Shown: positions 1 through 8,915 of the stretch, in pieces | How the letters are laid out: each line of letters opens with the position of its first letter | Numbering within the stretch: position 1 is the stretch's first letter | Source of the DNA: Myxococcota bacterium | GTDB taxonomy: Bacteria > Myxococcota_C > UBA6777 | NCBI GenBank assembly: GCA_963169055.1 | Contig: CAUJFU010000003.1 | Span: forward strand, 1-16,105 | Length of the DNA stretch: 16,105 bases | Direction of reading: 5' to 3' | Translations under genes and position numbers: made by a program | The notes under the pieces: generated by a model | Told to the model about the DNA's origin: nothing | Seen by the model: only the letters and a program-made list of their open reading frames with translations | Database searches by the model: none

Positions 1-143
1 TGATCCTCGGGGGGCGGCAAGTTCGGGTGTTTTTTGATGCGCGTTCGGGGACTGGAAACGGCCTCTATCTCTATCGGCGCGATGGGATGGCGTATATCGC
101 ACACGACAACGTGGATAAGGCGATCCCTGCGATGTGTTATTAA
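1..143 (+). CDS. C-terminal end of an unidentified protein (partial)
   Basis: The open frame whose first complete codon is at base 3 runs without a stop to TAA at 141-143 and gives 46 residues, beginning ILGGRQVRVFFDARSG and ending VDKAIPAMCY. The composition (alternating hydrophobic and charged residues, RVFFDARSGTGNGLYLY) looks like a real beta-rich protein end rather than a shadow frame. The other two plus frames stop within the first 36 bases. The gene start lies outside the window, so family and function cannot be assigned. It converges with the minus-strand CAP-domain gene, whose stop is about 110 bp away. I do not recognise the family. Confidence 0.6.
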   Translation, partial: ILGGRQVRVFFDARSGTGNGLYLYRRDGMAYIAHDNVDKAIPAMCY

Positions 144-200
144 GCAGAACTGGCCTGTTGGGTGGTGTGCTGAGGCGAGGTATCACGTCTCGCTTCCAAT

Positions 201-220
201 GGCGCGGCTCCCTTGACCCG
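201..220 (-). repeat. Remnant of the dispersed intergenic hairpin repeat
   Basis: Read on the minus strand this stretch gives CGGGTCAAGGGAGCCGCGCC, which matches the left arm and loop of the first hairpin in the fuller copies at 7515..7700, 9592..9735, 12576..12700 and 15866..15972. The right arm (GCTCCCTTG) and the second hairpin are absent, so it cannot fold like the others. It sits between two convergent genes, about 30 bp past the stop of the CAP-domain gene. Confidence 0.5.
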
Positions 221-250
221 ATCCTATCGAGCTTTGCGCCGAGGCTTCGC

Positions 251-2416
251 CTACGAACTCCGACGCCGAAACAGAACAAGCAGTAGGCACAACGCAAGCC
301 AAGAAAACGAAGCGGGCGACGTTTGACATCCACAACCAGCGGAGGGTACGCCTTGATCAGAGGACGGGGCCTCGTTTGTGGAGGCGTCTTGTTGCGTTGT
401 ATCGGTTGTTTGCGTCGTGTCGCTGGAGCTGTTGTCTTGTGAAGGTTGGTCTTGTGGTTGCGATTCGGCGTCTTCTTCCGTCGCCACGGGATCGGGTAAC
501 GGGAGGGTGTCGGTGGGGGTGGTCTCATCGGAAGGAGCGGACTCTTGGATGGAAGCATCGGAATCCGCGCTTTCTTGCGGAGGCTCCGCGATCAGCTCGG
601 TGGTTGCTTCTTTTTGGGGTTCGGTGGTGACTTCGGTGGTGGGTTCGGTGGCGCAGCCGTTGTCAAGCACGCCGTCGCAGTCGTCGTCGATTTGGTTGCC
701 GCAGATCTCGCTGCGTGGGATCACTTGCCCTTGGCAAGTACCCCAACGGGAATTGCAGGTTTGTACGCCCGCTTTACACGGCCCGACGCCTTGCGTCTTG
801 GGAAGGCCCCCATAACAAGGCCGTGTCTCGCCTTGTTTGGTGCAAGTGCAGTTTTCATCGATGACACCGTTGCAATTGTTATCTTTGTTGTCGTTGCAGA
901 CCTCGGTCTTGGGCAGCACGATACCTTGGCAAAGGCCCCACGTGCCGCCTGTGCAGGTCTGGCTGCCCGGCTTGCATTCGCCGATCCCGATCACGTTGGT
1001 TGGGGCTCCATCGGCGCAAGGGCGCTTGTCCCCGTCTGTGCAGCCCGTACATCCGTCATCGACCGTCCCGTCGCAGTTGTCGTCTTTGCTGTTTCCGCAA
1101 TAATCCGTCGCCAGCGGCTTGGTTTCTCCACTGCAAGCTCCCCAACGAAAGTTGGAACAGGTTTGCGTTCCATCTTTGCAGATGCCGATGCTTCGGGTGT
1201 TGGGAGGGCCTGTATAGCAGTTCCGCTTTTCGCCTTGCGTTTTGCACTCGCATGGCGGGTTTTCGTCGACTTGTCCGTTGCAGTTGTTATCGAGGTTGTC
1301 TCCGCATACCTCGTTGCTTGGGGCCACAAAGCCTGTGCAAGCCCCCCATCGACCGCCCTTGCAAACTTGCGTCCCTTGTTTGCAAATCCCCACGTTGGCG
1401 ATCGTCGCAGGCCCGGGATAACAGGGCTGTGTTGCGCCCTCTTGACAAGGCGGAGGGACTTGTTGGCAGGCGGCGGGCAGCGTGACGGCTTGAGCAGACC
1501 AAAACGGGCAAGACTTATCGTCTTCGTTAAACGCGAAAGAGCCTGTGCTTGGATAAGTATAACTCTGACCTGTGGTGGTTTGTGCATGAAACACATAACG
1601 TTGGCAGCCTGTGGATGGCAGAATCAGCTGCGTTTCAAAGGCTCCGTGTTTGTCATCCACGCCGTGTTTTCGGTACATCGCGTAGCATTCGTTGGCGAAC
1701 ACCACGCGGCTGATCGCGACGGCCTCGGTGGCGTGATAAAAGACGATCCCGAAGGTCGTTGTCTGGCCTGTGGAAGCCGTCGTCTCCTTGAAGTGCATCC
1801 CCGAAAACAATGGAAAGGTTCCGCGATCCCCGCCGCTAAAGTTTTGAACCGATCCGCTCGCGATCCCCACGCCGAGGTGAGTCGAGCTGCCCATCATATT
1901 TTTCCAGTGACCTGACGAATTCGCCCACGCTTTAAAAGAAGATATCCCACCCGCCCCAGAATACATATTCTCGCCCGAACAGCCTACACCAAAAAGCTGG
2001 CAACGCGCTCCCCATGTGGTCGCACCACAAGCCCAGTTGGCATCGGTGCATTGGACTTCGTTGTTGACCACCCCCAGTTTGCAGCAAGAGCTGTGGTCAC
2101 TACACCAACAGCCTTTGCCGCTGTTTTTTCCTGCACCCATATAACCGCCGATGTGTTGCGCTTGAAAGCGCGCCACGTGGTTGAGTTTTTCGTGCCAGCG
2201 ATAGGGCGGTCGGTAGGGGGTGGTGTAGGTTTGGGTGTCGCTTTGCCCCTTATAAGGGTTCGGATCGACACGAGCGCGGTTGACCAGATAGTGATTGATC
2301 CGCTCTTGCACGTTGGGATAAGCCCCTTTGTCCTCGCCGTAGCCCCACGCCCGAATTGAGTATTGGGTCCAAACCAATACACACAGAAGAACCCCGAACC
2401 ATCGCGTTTTTTGCAT
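251..2416 (-). CDS. Secreted CAP-domain protein with MopE-type repeats and MYXO-CTERM tail
   Basis: 721 residues. An N-terminal signal peptide (MQKTRWFGVLLCVLVW, cut near residues 24-26) precedes a CAP/SCP domain at about 35-230, with GEN at 148-150 and the SSGHW motif around His170 that form part of the CAP pocket. A cysteine-rich stretch at 103-146 (eight Cys) is inserted between these motifs and the domain start. Four repeats of about 62 residues follow (about 324-588), each with the pattern C..G..R.CY.G, G.C..G.Q.C, WG.C.G and a CG...D..C.G..D loop, as in the putative metal-binding MopE-type repeats of myxobacteria. A Thr/Glu/Pro/Ser linker (589-692) leads to GCGC, a hydrophobic segment and RRRSS, a MYXO-CTERM-type sorting signal. 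The protein is therefore expected to be exported and anchored or processed at the outer surface. The start is fixed by a strong Shine-Dalgarno; the open frame extends 50 codons further upstream but that part looks non-coding. The substrate or ligand is unknown. Confidence 0.9.
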   Translation of the reverse strand: MQKTRWFGVLLCVLVWTQYSIRAWGYGEDKGAYPNVQERINHYLVNRARVDPNPYKGQSDTQTYTTPYRPPYRWHEKLNHVARFQAQHIGGYMGAGKNSGKGCWCSDHSSCCKLGVVNNEVQCTDANWACGATTWGARCQLFGVGCSGENMYSGAGGISSFKAWANSSGHWKNMMGSSTHLGVGIASGSVQNFSGGDRGTFPLFSGMHFKETTASTGQTTTFGIVFYHATEAVAISRVVFANECYAMYRKHGVDDKHGAFETQLILPSTGCQRYVFHAQTTTGQSYTYPSTGSFAFNEDDKSCPFWSAQAVTLPAACQQVPPPCQEGATQPCYPGPATIANVGICKQGTQVCKGGRWGACTGFVAPSNEVCGDNLDNNCNGQVDENPPCECKTQGEKRNCYTGPPNTRSIGICKDGTQTCSNFRWGACSGETKPLATDYCGNSKDDNCDGTVDDGCTGCTDGDKRPCADGAPTNVIGIGECKPGSQTCTGGTWGLCQGIVLPKTEVCNDNKDNNCNGVIDENCTCTKQGETRPCYGGLPKTQGVGPCKAGVQTCNSRWGTCQGQVIPRSEICGNQIDDDCDGVLDNGCATEPTTEVTTEPQKEATTELIAEPPQESADSDASIQESAPSDETTPTDTLPLPDPVATEEDAESQPQDQPSQDNSSSDTTQTTDTTQQDASTNEAPSSDQGVPSAGCGCQTSPASFSWLALCLLLVLFRRRSS

Positions 2417-2421
2417 GAAAG

Positions 2422-2428
2422 CACCTCC
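2422..2428 (-). promoter_or_regulatory. Shine-Dalgarno that sets the CAP-domain gene start
   Basis: GGAGGTG on the minus strand lies 5 nt before the ATG at 2416..2414. This site, and the signal peptide that begins exactly there, are why the longer in-frame start at 2566 was not used. Confidence 0.8.
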
Positions 2429-2468
2429 ATTCCAAGCCAACACGCGGCTTTCCCTGCACTCTACTCCA

Positions 2469-2528
2469 CACAAGGCTTTCGGGCTAGGGCGTGATACGAA
2501 TGCGATACTTTCGGGCGATAGCCTTGTG
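2469..2528. repeat. 9-bp inverted repeat between pump gene and CAP-domain gene
   Basis: CACAAGGCT at 2469-2477 and its exact complement AGCCTTGTG at 2520-2528 enclose 42 nt. The element lies 53 bp upstream of the CAP-gene start and more than 130 bp after the pump stop, so it is better placed for a role in the CAP-gene leader or promoter than as a pump terminator. There is no T-run. It could be chance. Confidence 0.35.
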
Positions 2529-2660
2529 CGAAGAGGAGCCATACGAAATCCGCTCATTGCGTACACGGAAGATGTCGGGGCAAGGTGTGGCTGCCCAAGG
2601 ACAGGGCGTCTACAGCAGAGCGCACCCTCCCTTCATGCACACTTCTCTCGGATTTCGTTG

Positions 2661-5600
2661 TTATGCGCTCGGTGGGGTGGGGGCGGAGAATCGTTGATAA
2701 TACAGTTGGTAGAATGCAGGAACGAAGTAGAGTGTGATGACGGTGGAACTCAAGAGGCCACCGATGACGGCGCGTGCAAGGGGGGCTTGGGCTTCGCCGC
2801 CTTCTCCTGCACCGATCGCCATCGGCAACAGACCAAGGATCGTGGTGAGCGATGTCATCAAGATCGGGCGCAAGCGGCGCGTGGCAGCGTCTTGAAGGAT
2901 GGTGTTGAGGCCGATAGTTGGGTGTTCTTGGCGCATCTGGTTGCTGGTGTCCACAAGGAGGATGGCGTTGTTGACCACGATCCCGCCGAGCATCATACAA
3001 CCGATCATCGACTGCATATTCAGCGTGGTGTTGGTAAAGTACAGCGTGACCAGCACGCCGATGGCCGCCAACGGAACGGATCCCATGACGATGAAGGGAT
3101 CCGAGAAGTTTTCGTACAAGCTGGCCATCACCATATACACCAAAAGCAGCGACAGAAGGATGCTAAAGATCAGCTCTACAAAGGCTTTTTGTTGCTCTTC
3201 CAGATCGCCTGTAAAAGCAACATACACCCCCGGCTGTTTGGGTAGGGTGTCGATGGCGCGGCGAAGTTCTTCGACGACGGCGCTGTTGTCCCGTCCAACA
3301 ACGTTTACAGCGAGCGTCACAACGCGCTGCTGTGCGCGCCGCTCGATCCGCCCCGGACCTTGGCGGCTTTCGCTGCGCAAGATGCTGCCAATTTGCACGA
3401 CTTGGTTGGTGCTGCTTGTGAGAGTCAGGGTCTCGATCTCGGCCAGCGACAGCTTGTTTGCATCGCGAAACTGTACACGGATCGGATATTCTTTTCCGTC
3501 TTCGCGGTAGTAGCCCACAACAGTCCCCGTAAATACGGTCTGTAAGAGGTTTGCGATCTGTGTGACGCTCAGATTCAATTCACCTGCTTTTTGGCGATCG
3601 ATCTGTAAAAATCGTTCGGGGTTGGTTGATTCAGCGGTTTGACTGAGTTGGGCATCTGTCACTCCCGGGATATCTTCCGCAAGCGCTTGGATCTTGCGGG
3701 CGATCTCGCTGGCCTTTTTTAAGTCAAATCCTCGCACTTCAAGTTGGATCTTTTCATCGCCTCCCCCCATCGCACGCTGAAGCACAAATAGACCTTTGCT
3801 GACGCGCACGCGCACCGTCAACCCCGGTATCTTCTGCACATCCCGAAGCAAAGAGGCCGCGACTTGTTCCGAGGAACGCTTGCGCTGGGTGCGTGGTGAC
3901 AACACCATGCGGATCTCGCCTGTGTTGGTTCCCCCTCCACGCCAACCCCCACCGCCTACCCGTGTCTCCATATTCACGAGTTCGGGAACACGCTTGGCCA
4001 CGATCTCTTCGAGTTGTCGCACTTTTTCTTCGATGATCGGGATGCGGATCCCGGGTTCCATCTTGATGCTCAATCGCAGTTCCCCTTCGTCGGCTGCGGG
4101 CATCAGTTCAAAACCTATTCCCCGCAAGCACAACAAAGACGCCAACATCATCAGCAACACCGAACCCATCAGAGTCCCGGGAGCATTCAGGGTTTTTCCT
4201 AGGCTTCTTCCATACCAAGACTCGACACCTGTAAAGACTTTTTCACTTAACGCAAAAAGTCGGACACTCCAGCTTTTCGGATCTTTCGGGGCGTCTGAGT
4301 CGTGTGTCAACAAGCGAGCCGCAAACATCGGAACCAAGGTCAACGCCACCACCAACGAACAAACCAGCGCAAAGGCAACCACATAAGCAAGCTGCTTAAA
4401 TAAGGCCCCTGAGACGCCTCGCGCAAAGATCAACGGCAAAAACACTACCAACGTGGTCAGCGTACTCGCGACAACAGAGGCGGTGAGCTCATCGCCGCCT
4501 CGGATCGCCGCGTCGGTGGGTGATGCGCCTTCTTCTCGATGGCGGTAGATGTTTTCGAGAACAACGATCGAGTTGTCCACCAACATCCCGACACCAAGGG
4601 CCAATCCACCAAGCGTCATCAAGTTCAGCGTATATCCCGCAAAATACACCAGCGCAAAGGTACAAATAATGGAGATCGGGATCGAGAGTGCGATGACGAT
4701 GGTGCTGCGAAAGTTTCTTAAAAATAACAAGATCACAAGAACGGCCAACAAACCCCCCGAGTACACGGACTCTCCAATGTTGCTGATCGAGCGCTCGATG
4801 TATTTGGAGTTGTCGGTAATCGGGATGATGGACAGGGCCGTGATATCGCGGTTGATGCCTTCGAGTTCTTTTAAGACGCGCCGCGCCACTTCGACGGTGT
4901 TGGTTCCTGCTTGTTTTTGGATCGCAAGGCGGATGCCGGGTTTGCGATTGATGCGCACGACTTGGGCGCGCTTTTTTCGTGTGTCCGAAACGCGTGCGAT
5001 GGTCTTGAGATAGATCGGTGCGCCATCGCGCACAAACACCACCGTATTTTCGAGATCTTCGAGCTTTTGATATTGCCCAACCGTACGCAGGTTCACTTCA
5101 ATATTTCCGCGTTCGATCGGTCCTGCGGGCGAATTCAAGTTCTCCGCTTTCAGGCGTTGCAGCAATTGATCGAGAGACAAACCAAGCGAACGCATCTTGC
5201 CTGTGTAGATATCCACATGGACTTCGCGTTCATCGCCACCAAGGATATCAAGGGAGGCCACCCCGGGGACTCGCTCGATCCGTTGCTTGACTTGATCTTC
5301 GATGAGGCGTTTGGCTTGCATCATCGGGATCTCGCTTGATACGCCGAGGATCAAGATCGGTTGGCTCGCGGGGTCAAACTTGCGCATGGTCGGGCGCGTC
5401 GCTTGTTCGGGGAGTTTGGCGATCACCCGATCCATCCGATCGCGGATATCGTTGGCGGCTGCTTCGAGATCGATCCCCCAAGAAAAAGTCACACGGATCT
5501 GGCAGTTTCCTTCCATCGAAACGGACGATACTTCTTGGACTCCGGGAACGGCGTTTAGCGCTTCTTCGAGCGGGCGCGTCAGCAATTGCTCGATCTCTTC

Positions 5601-5768
5601 GGGGCTTGCGTTTTCATACGTCGAAGACACCGAGAGCGTTGGAAAGCTCACATCTGGCATCAAGTCCACAGGAAGGCGAAAAAACGCCACGCCACCAAGC
5701 AACACGGCGATCAACGTCACCATCGAGACGAGGACTGGGCGGCGAACTGAAAGACCAGCGATCGACAT
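2661..5768 (-). CDS. RND efflux transporter, HAE1/AcrB-like inner-membrane pump
   Basis: 1035 residues, the usual length for this superfamily. It is a proton-driven exporter of the inner membrane that works as a trimer with a periplasmic adaptor and an outer-membrane channel. The N terminus ([16 protein letters not shown], then a first helix and [15 protein letters not shown]) is typical. Porter-domain sequence follows, then a block of helices at about 335-490 that includes [19 protein letters not shown]; Asp398 matches the first of the paired helix-4 aspartates of AcrB, while the next residue is Asn399 rather than Asp, as in many non-AcrB members. A second loop and a second helix block (about 865-1020, with [16 protein letters not shown]) mirror the first half. 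ATG is preceded by AGGAGG at 6 nt, and only 2 bp separate it from the stop of the fusion-protein gene, so the two are co-translated. The substrate cannot be read from sequence; no outer-membrane partner is encoded in the window. Confidence 0.93.
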   Translation of the reverse strand: MSIAGLSVRRPVLVSMVTLIAVLLGGVAFFRLPVDLMPDVSFPTLSVSSTYENASPEEIEQLLTRPLEEALNAVPGVQEVSSVSMEGNCQIRVTFSWGIDLEAAANDIRDRMDRVIAKLPEQATRPTMRKFDPASQPILILGVSSEIPMMQAKRLIEDQVKQRIERVPGVASLDILGGDEREVHVDIYTGKMRSLGLSLDQLLQRLKAENLNSPAGPIERGNIEVNLRTVGQYQKLEDLENTVVFVRDGAPIYLKTIARVSDTRKKRAQVVRINRKPGIRLAIQKQAGTNTVEVARRVLKELEGINRDITALSIIPITDNSKYIERSISNIGESVYSGGLLAVLVILLFLRNFRSTIVIALSIPISIICTFALVYFAGYTLNLMTLGGLALGVGMLVDNSIVVLENIYRHREEGASPTDAAIRGGDELTASVVASTLTTLVVFLPLIFARGVSGALFKQLAYVVAFALVCSLVVALTLVPMFAARLLTHDSDAPKDPKSWSVRLFALSEKVFTGVESWYGRSLGKTLNAPGTLMGSVLLMMLASLLCLRGIGFELMPAADEGELRLSIKMEPGIRIPIIEEKVRQLEEIVAKRVPELVNMETRVGGGGWRGGGTNTGEIRMVLSPRTQRKRSSEQVAASLLRDVQKIPGLTVRVRVSKGLFVLQRAMGGGDEKIQLEVRGFDLKKASEIARKIQALAEDIPGVTDAQLSQTAESTNPERFLQIDRQKAGELNLSVTQIANLLQTVFTGTVVGYYREDGKEYPIRVQFRDANKLSLAEIETLTLTSSTNQVVQIGSILRSESRQGPGRIERRAQQRVVTLAVNVVGRDNSAVVEELRRAIDTLPKQPGVYVAFTGDLEEQQKAFVELIFSILLSLLLVYMVMASLYENFSDPFIVMGSVPLAAIGVLVTLYFTNTTLNMQSMIGCMMLGGIVVNNAILLVDTSNQMRQEHPTIGLNTILQDAATRRLRPILMTSLTTILGLLPMAIGAGEGGEAQAPLARAVIGGLLSSTVITLYFVPAFYQLYYQRFSAPTPPSA

Positions 5769-5770
5769 AC

Positions 5771-7327
5771 TCAGCCTCCTTTTTGCGGGCTGTTGGAGCC
5801 GTCTTCTTTGCGTTTGCCTTGTGAGGTGTCTTTACCGTCTTTTTTTCCGCCTTTACCCCTTTTTTTCTTGCCTTTACCGCCTTTTTTTCCCTTTTTTCCT
5901 TGCTTCGCCAATTCCGACGCGAGTTGAATCTTGGAGCCTTCGCGCAGTAGGTGATAGCCCATCGTGACCACTTGGCCCTTGAGTGGCGTCAACAGTTGAC
6001 TGAATTGGGGGGTTTGGACGCCCAATTGAACAGGGATAAAATGCGCGGTTTTTTTCTTAGGATCGATGCGAAAAACACCTGAACCTGTTTCACGTTGCAC
6101 CAACGCGATGCGAGGGACGAGCGTGGCTTTGGGATGACGGGCATATTCGACGCGCAGCCGCACAAACATCCCGGGTTTTAGTGAAAGATCTTGGTTGGGG
6201 ATCTCGATCTCAACACGGGCGAGGCGTGATGTATCCTTGAGCAACGGAGCGACACGAACGACGCGCCCCGTAAAGCTGCGATTCTTGTACACATAGGTGG
6301 TTGCGTGGGCGGGTTGTCCCTCTCGAAGTCGGATATAGTCTTTTTCCGTTACATAGATTACGGCGATCACGGAGCGGATATCAAGCAATGTTAGCATCGG
6401 CGCGTTCGGTTGTACCAACGAGCCTTCATCAACGAGGCGCTCACCAACGACGCGAAAACCATCGTTTTCTTCGGGCTTGGCCGCTGCGTTGTTTTTGTTC
6501 TTTTTGTTGTTGGTTTTACCGTTCTTTTTTTGATCGACAGACTGAGCGGGAGCTTTTTTGGAGGATTTTTTGGAGGATTTCTTGGACGCCTTTTTAGAAG
6601 CTTTCTTTTTGCTCTTTTTCTGCTCTTTTGGTGGGGCTTCTTTTCCTTTTTCTTCTTTGTTTTCTTCTTCTTTGCTCTCCAGTCGTTCGCTTGCCTCCAT
6701 CAATTCGCGGCGTTGCTGTAGACTGAGCGGGCGGCGAACCCATTGGGCTGTGATGCGGGTATAAGACAAGCGAACGCGGGCTGCACGCAAAAGTGCGCTT
6801 TTTTGAGAGAGCGTCGCTTCCGCGACTTTGAGTTTGGCTGCTTCGATCCTGTAGTTGGATTCAGCGGCTTCTCGGTCGGTTTGAGAGACCAGCTTTTTTT
6901 GGCTCAGTTCTCGTGTTCGTTGATATTCTTTGTGGGCGCGAGAAAGTCGGCTTTTTTGCTCGTCCACTTGGGCGTTGGCGACGCGGACTTCGGCGAGAGC
7001 TTGTTCGACTTGTTGGATGATCTCGTTGTTTTCGATGGTTGCGAGCAATTGGTTGGGCGTCACTTGGTCACCCACGCGCACCTTCAATAGGCTGAGACGT
7101 CCGCCGATCTGCGGAGCTACGGTGTATTGGTAACGCGGCAGCAAAGAGCCGATGTATTGGCCCTCATCGACGATCTCGCCTTGCTTGATGTCGGCCACTT
7201 CGACAACGACACTTCCTCCGCGACGTTCGCGTTTGAGTTTGGATTCAGGCTTGCGCCACTGCCAGATCAGGATGCCCACCAACGCGATGGCGGCGACCCA
7301 AAACAGCACTACTTTGATACGCTTCAT
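5771..7327 (-). CDS. RND membrane fusion protein (periplasmic adaptor) with Lys-rich insert and tail
   Basis: 518 residues from the chosen start. An N-terminal membrane anchor (MKRIKVVLFWVAAIALVGILIW) is followed by a first lipoyl half (YTVAPQIGGRLSLLKVRVGDQV), a coiled-coil hairpin (about 105-185) and the junction LSYTRITA. The second lipoyl half (GFRVVGERLVDEGSLV) resumes only at about residue 290. In ordinary adaptors these two motifs are nearly adjacent; here about 94 residues intervene, including a strongly basic segment with repeated SKK triplets. Beta-barrel and membrane-proximal domains follow (LDIRSVIAVIYVTEKDYIRLREGQ, then LKPGMFVRLRVEY). The last 45 residues form a second Lys/Gly-rich tail. 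It is expected to bridge the pump encoded 2 bp downstream and an outer-membrane channel. The start at 7327 is preferred over ATG 7363 because GGAGG lies 8 nt upstream of it and the membrane anchor starts there. Confidence 0.9.
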   Translation of the reverse strand: MKRIKVVLFWVAAIALVGILIWQWRKPESKLKRERRGGSVVVEVADIKQGEIVDEGQYIGSLLPRYQYTVAPQIGGRLSLLKVRVGDQVTPNQLLATIENNEIIQQVEQALAEVRVANAQVDEQKSRLSRAHKEYQRTRELSQKKLVSQTDREAAESNYRIEAAKLKVAEATLSQKSALLRAARVRLSYTRITAQWVRRPLSLQQRRELMEASERLESKEEENKEEKGKEAPPKEQKKSKKKASKKASKKSSKKSSKKAPAQSVDQKKNGKTNNKKNKNNAAAKPEENDGFRVVGERLVDEGSLVQPNAPMLTLLDIRSVIAVIYVTEKDYIRLREGQPAHATTYVYKNRSFTGRVVRVAPLLKDTSRLARVEIEIPNQDLSLKPGMFVRLRVEYARHPKATLVPRIALVQRETGSGVFRIDPKKKTAHFIPVQLGVQTPQFSQLLTPLKGQVVTMGYHLLREGSKIQLASELAKQGKKGKKGGKGKKKRGKGGKKDGKDTSQGKRKEDGSNSPQKGG

Positions 7328-7335
7328 CAACAAAA

Positions 7336-7340
7336 CCTCC
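7336..7340 (-). promoter_or_regulatory. Shine-Dalgarno that sets the fusion-protein start
   Basis: GGAGG on the minus strand, 8 nt before ATG 7327..7325. The alternative upstream ATG at 7363 has no comparable site. Confidence 0.65.
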
Positions 7341-7514
7341 GCTTTTTGGCTTTTTTTGCCCATCTTCTCGGGATATCAGCCACTTCGCCCGATACGCTAC
7401 TCGGAAGCGCCCATACACACAAGCACCTCGCAAAAAAATCTTCGCAAAACAAAGGCTTGGATATGGGCAGGAATGACGCTGTCGAAATGGTTGGACGTGG
7501 CGTTGTCTCAAATC

Positions 7515-7700
7515 CCTTGGATGGGGTAAAGCCCCGCACTCTTTTGATGGGGCGTTGCCCCACATTCCTTGTATGGGGCGTTGCCCCAAACCCCACAAGG
7601 GAGCACGGCTCCCTTGACCCCGTATCGGCGGAGAGATCTGATGCTTTTCAAGACAACAACAGCGCCGCTTGGTCGGGCGTGAACACGCCTTTTTTCGCAA
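7515..7700 (-). repeat. Dispersed intergenic hairpin repeat, copy A (extended)
   Basis: Read on the minus strand, an A-run and GGCGTGTTCACGCC hairpin (7689..7676) are followed by TTGAAAA, a GCCGATACGGGG box and the first core hairpin, arms CAAGGGAGC and GCTCCCTTG with a 3-nt loop (7616..7596). The second core hairpin has arms TGGGGC and GCCCCA (7588..7574). This copy is longer than the others because the GGGG/CCCC hairpin is repeated twice more, at 7562..7548 (same arms) and about 7536..7522 (GGGG/CCCC, 5-nt loop). The element fills most of the 421-bp gap between the glycosidase stop (7749) and the fusion-protein start (7327). I saw no gene and no convincing promoter in the remaining part of that gap (7328..7514 and 7701..7748). 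Confidence 0.85.
7676..7695 (+). terminator. Possible intrinsic terminator at the outer edge of repeat copy A
   Basis: On the plus strand a 5-bp GC-rich stem (GGCGT, loop GAAC, ACGCC) is directly followed by six T. It has the classical shape, although the stem is short. There is no plus-strand gene upstream, so if active it would stop antisense transcription entering the glycosidase gene. It coincides with the outer boundary of the dispersed repeat, and the equivalent A-run/hairpin edge in copies B and C is weaker. Confidence 0.4.
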
Positions 7701-7748
7701 GGCACTTCGCTGAGGCGTGAGACAAAAGCTCATGCAACGATCGAACGC

Positions 7749-8855
7749 TCACCAGCACACAGTCGCCCAAGCGTCGAGATCCCAATGCTTGATCATGCTG
7801 CTGAAACCTGTGGGGACTTTGGGGCAGATTTGCGACTTTGTCTTGTCATATTCGACATGAAAGACGGCTTTTCCTGCGTCAAGGAAAGGTTGGAGCAGGT
7901 TGCACTCACTGTAGCTGAGACATTCTTCATTAAGGGCCCAATCAAAGTCGCCCACAAGCTGTTTCACTTGGTCGAGATCGTTTTTGAGGCCGATCGATAG
8001 GCCGCGTTGGTGGGCTTCTTTGGCGAGAAAGCGGTTGAAGTCGAGTTGATCTTGGGCGGTCAAAGGAAAGCCCGTTTTGTTTTGGTAGCCGTCGACGTTA
8101 TCAGGTTCGACACCATCGCAGCCTTTTTGCTGTGCGAGATCGAGACGTTTTCGCATAATATCGCGCACGTTCACAGCACGGATATCGAGCCAAAGCTCGT
8201 CCCATCCGTCCATTTTGAGGCCCTTGGCGGCGGCAGGAAAGGCGGCTTTGTCGGGCCGCCAGTCTTCGTAAGAACCCGCGCTAAAGTAGCAGATCACGGT
8301 GCGGCCTTTGGCTTGGAGTTGGGCGATGGTTTGGGCCGATGTATCGAATAGATCGATGTCGTACATTTGGACATTGACGTTCATATCGAGGCTTCCCGTG
8401 AGTTGCCAGTGCCACGTTGTGCCGAGCTTGGGTTGCCAGATCGAGCGAGGGCAATCTTGAGGGCAAGATTGCGGCGTTTCGGTGGGATCGCAGCGTTTGT
8501 CACCACAAAAGCCGTCGGGGGTGGCTTCTGGAGCCGCTTCTTCGGGGGTGGAGCTTTCGGGCGGAAGGGCTTCTGCGACGGGTTCGGGGGTGTGTTCTTC
8601 GGGGAGCGTTGCATCGGGGAGCGTTGCATCGGGGGGAGACGTTTCTTGGATCGTCTCGTTGGATAGCTCGATGGGATGGGGAGATTCGTGTGGCTCGTTG
8701 GCGATTTCTTGGGGAGTGGTTTTCTCGGTGCTTGGCTCTTGGGCCGAGCCTTCGGGACAAGCAGAGAAGGCCACAGCACAGAACAACAAACAAAGCGCAA
8801 GAAAAGCCTTGGTAAACAAGCGATTTGATCGATGGGATGGAAGAATGGAACTCAT
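7749..8855 (-). CDS. GH114-type glycosidase lipoprotein (endo-alpha-1,4-polygalactosaminidase family)
   Basis: 368 residues. A lipoprotein signal peptide (LCLLFCAVAFSAC, Cys33 as lipidation site) is followed by a Glu/Pro/Thr-rich linker (about 34-112), a short Cys motif CGDKRCDPTETPQSCPQDC at 117-135, and the GH114/TM1410-like catalytic domain at about 138-365. Family hallmarks are YDIDLFD (165-171), VICYFSAGSYEDWRPD (187-202), the WLDIR strand and CDGVEPDNVDGY (246-257), whose Asp and Glu residues are the likely catalytic or substrate-binding acids. Known members hydrolyse alpha-1,4-linked galactosamine polymers, so a role in trimming the cell's own or a competitor's exopolysaccharide is plausible but not shown. 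The strong AAGGAGG 5 nt before ATG 8855 rules out the 15-codon longer start. The gene follows the Cys-repeat lipoprotein with a 60-bp gap and probably shares its transcript. The linker includes a 15-bp tandem duplication encoding ATLPD/ATLPE. Confidence 0.87.
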   Translation of the reverse strand: MSSILPSHRSNRLFTKAFLALCLLFCAVAFSACPEGSAQEPSTEKTTPQEIANEPHESPHPIELSNETIQETSPPDATLPDATLPEEHTPEPVAEALPPESSTPEEAAPEATPDGFCGDKRCDPTETPQSCPQDCPRSIWQPKLGTTWHWQLTGSLDMNVNVQMYDIDLFDTSAQTIAQLQAKGRTVICYFSAGSYEDWRPDKAAFPAAAKGLKMDGWDELWLDIRAVNVRDIMRKRLDLAQQKGCDGVEPDNVDGYQNKTGFPLTAQDQLDFNRFLAKEAHQRGLSIGLKNDLDQVKQLVGDFDWALNEECLSYSECNLLQPFLDAGKAVFHVEYDKTKSQICPKVPTGFSSMIKHWDLDAWATVCW

Positions 8856-8860
8856 AGCGA

Positions 8861-8867
8861 CCTCCTT
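8861..8867 (-). promoter_or_regulatory. Shine-Dalgarno that sets the glycosidase start
   Basis: AAGGAGG on the minus strand, 5 nt before ATG 8855..8853, at the start of the lipoprotein signal peptide. Confidence 0.75.
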
Positions 8868-8915
8868 TGGGTGGTGCAAGTGTAGCAGAAACCAGCCCAA
8901 GAGGTCAGCTTTTTG

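Noticed and set aside
545-1915. Long plus-strand open frame of 456 codons opposite the CAP-domain gene
   Set aside because: Antisense shadow of a gene rich in Cys/Asp/Gly codons; Ala/Val-rich translation without domains and no Shine-Dalgarno.
2417-2566. 50-codon N-terminal extension of the CAP-domain protein
   Set aside because: The signal peptide and a near-perfect Shine-Dalgarno are at the inner start, 2416.
2661-7327. Complete tripartite efflux operon with outer-membrane channel
   Set aside because: Only the adaptor and pump are present; no TolC-like gene lies on either side within the window.
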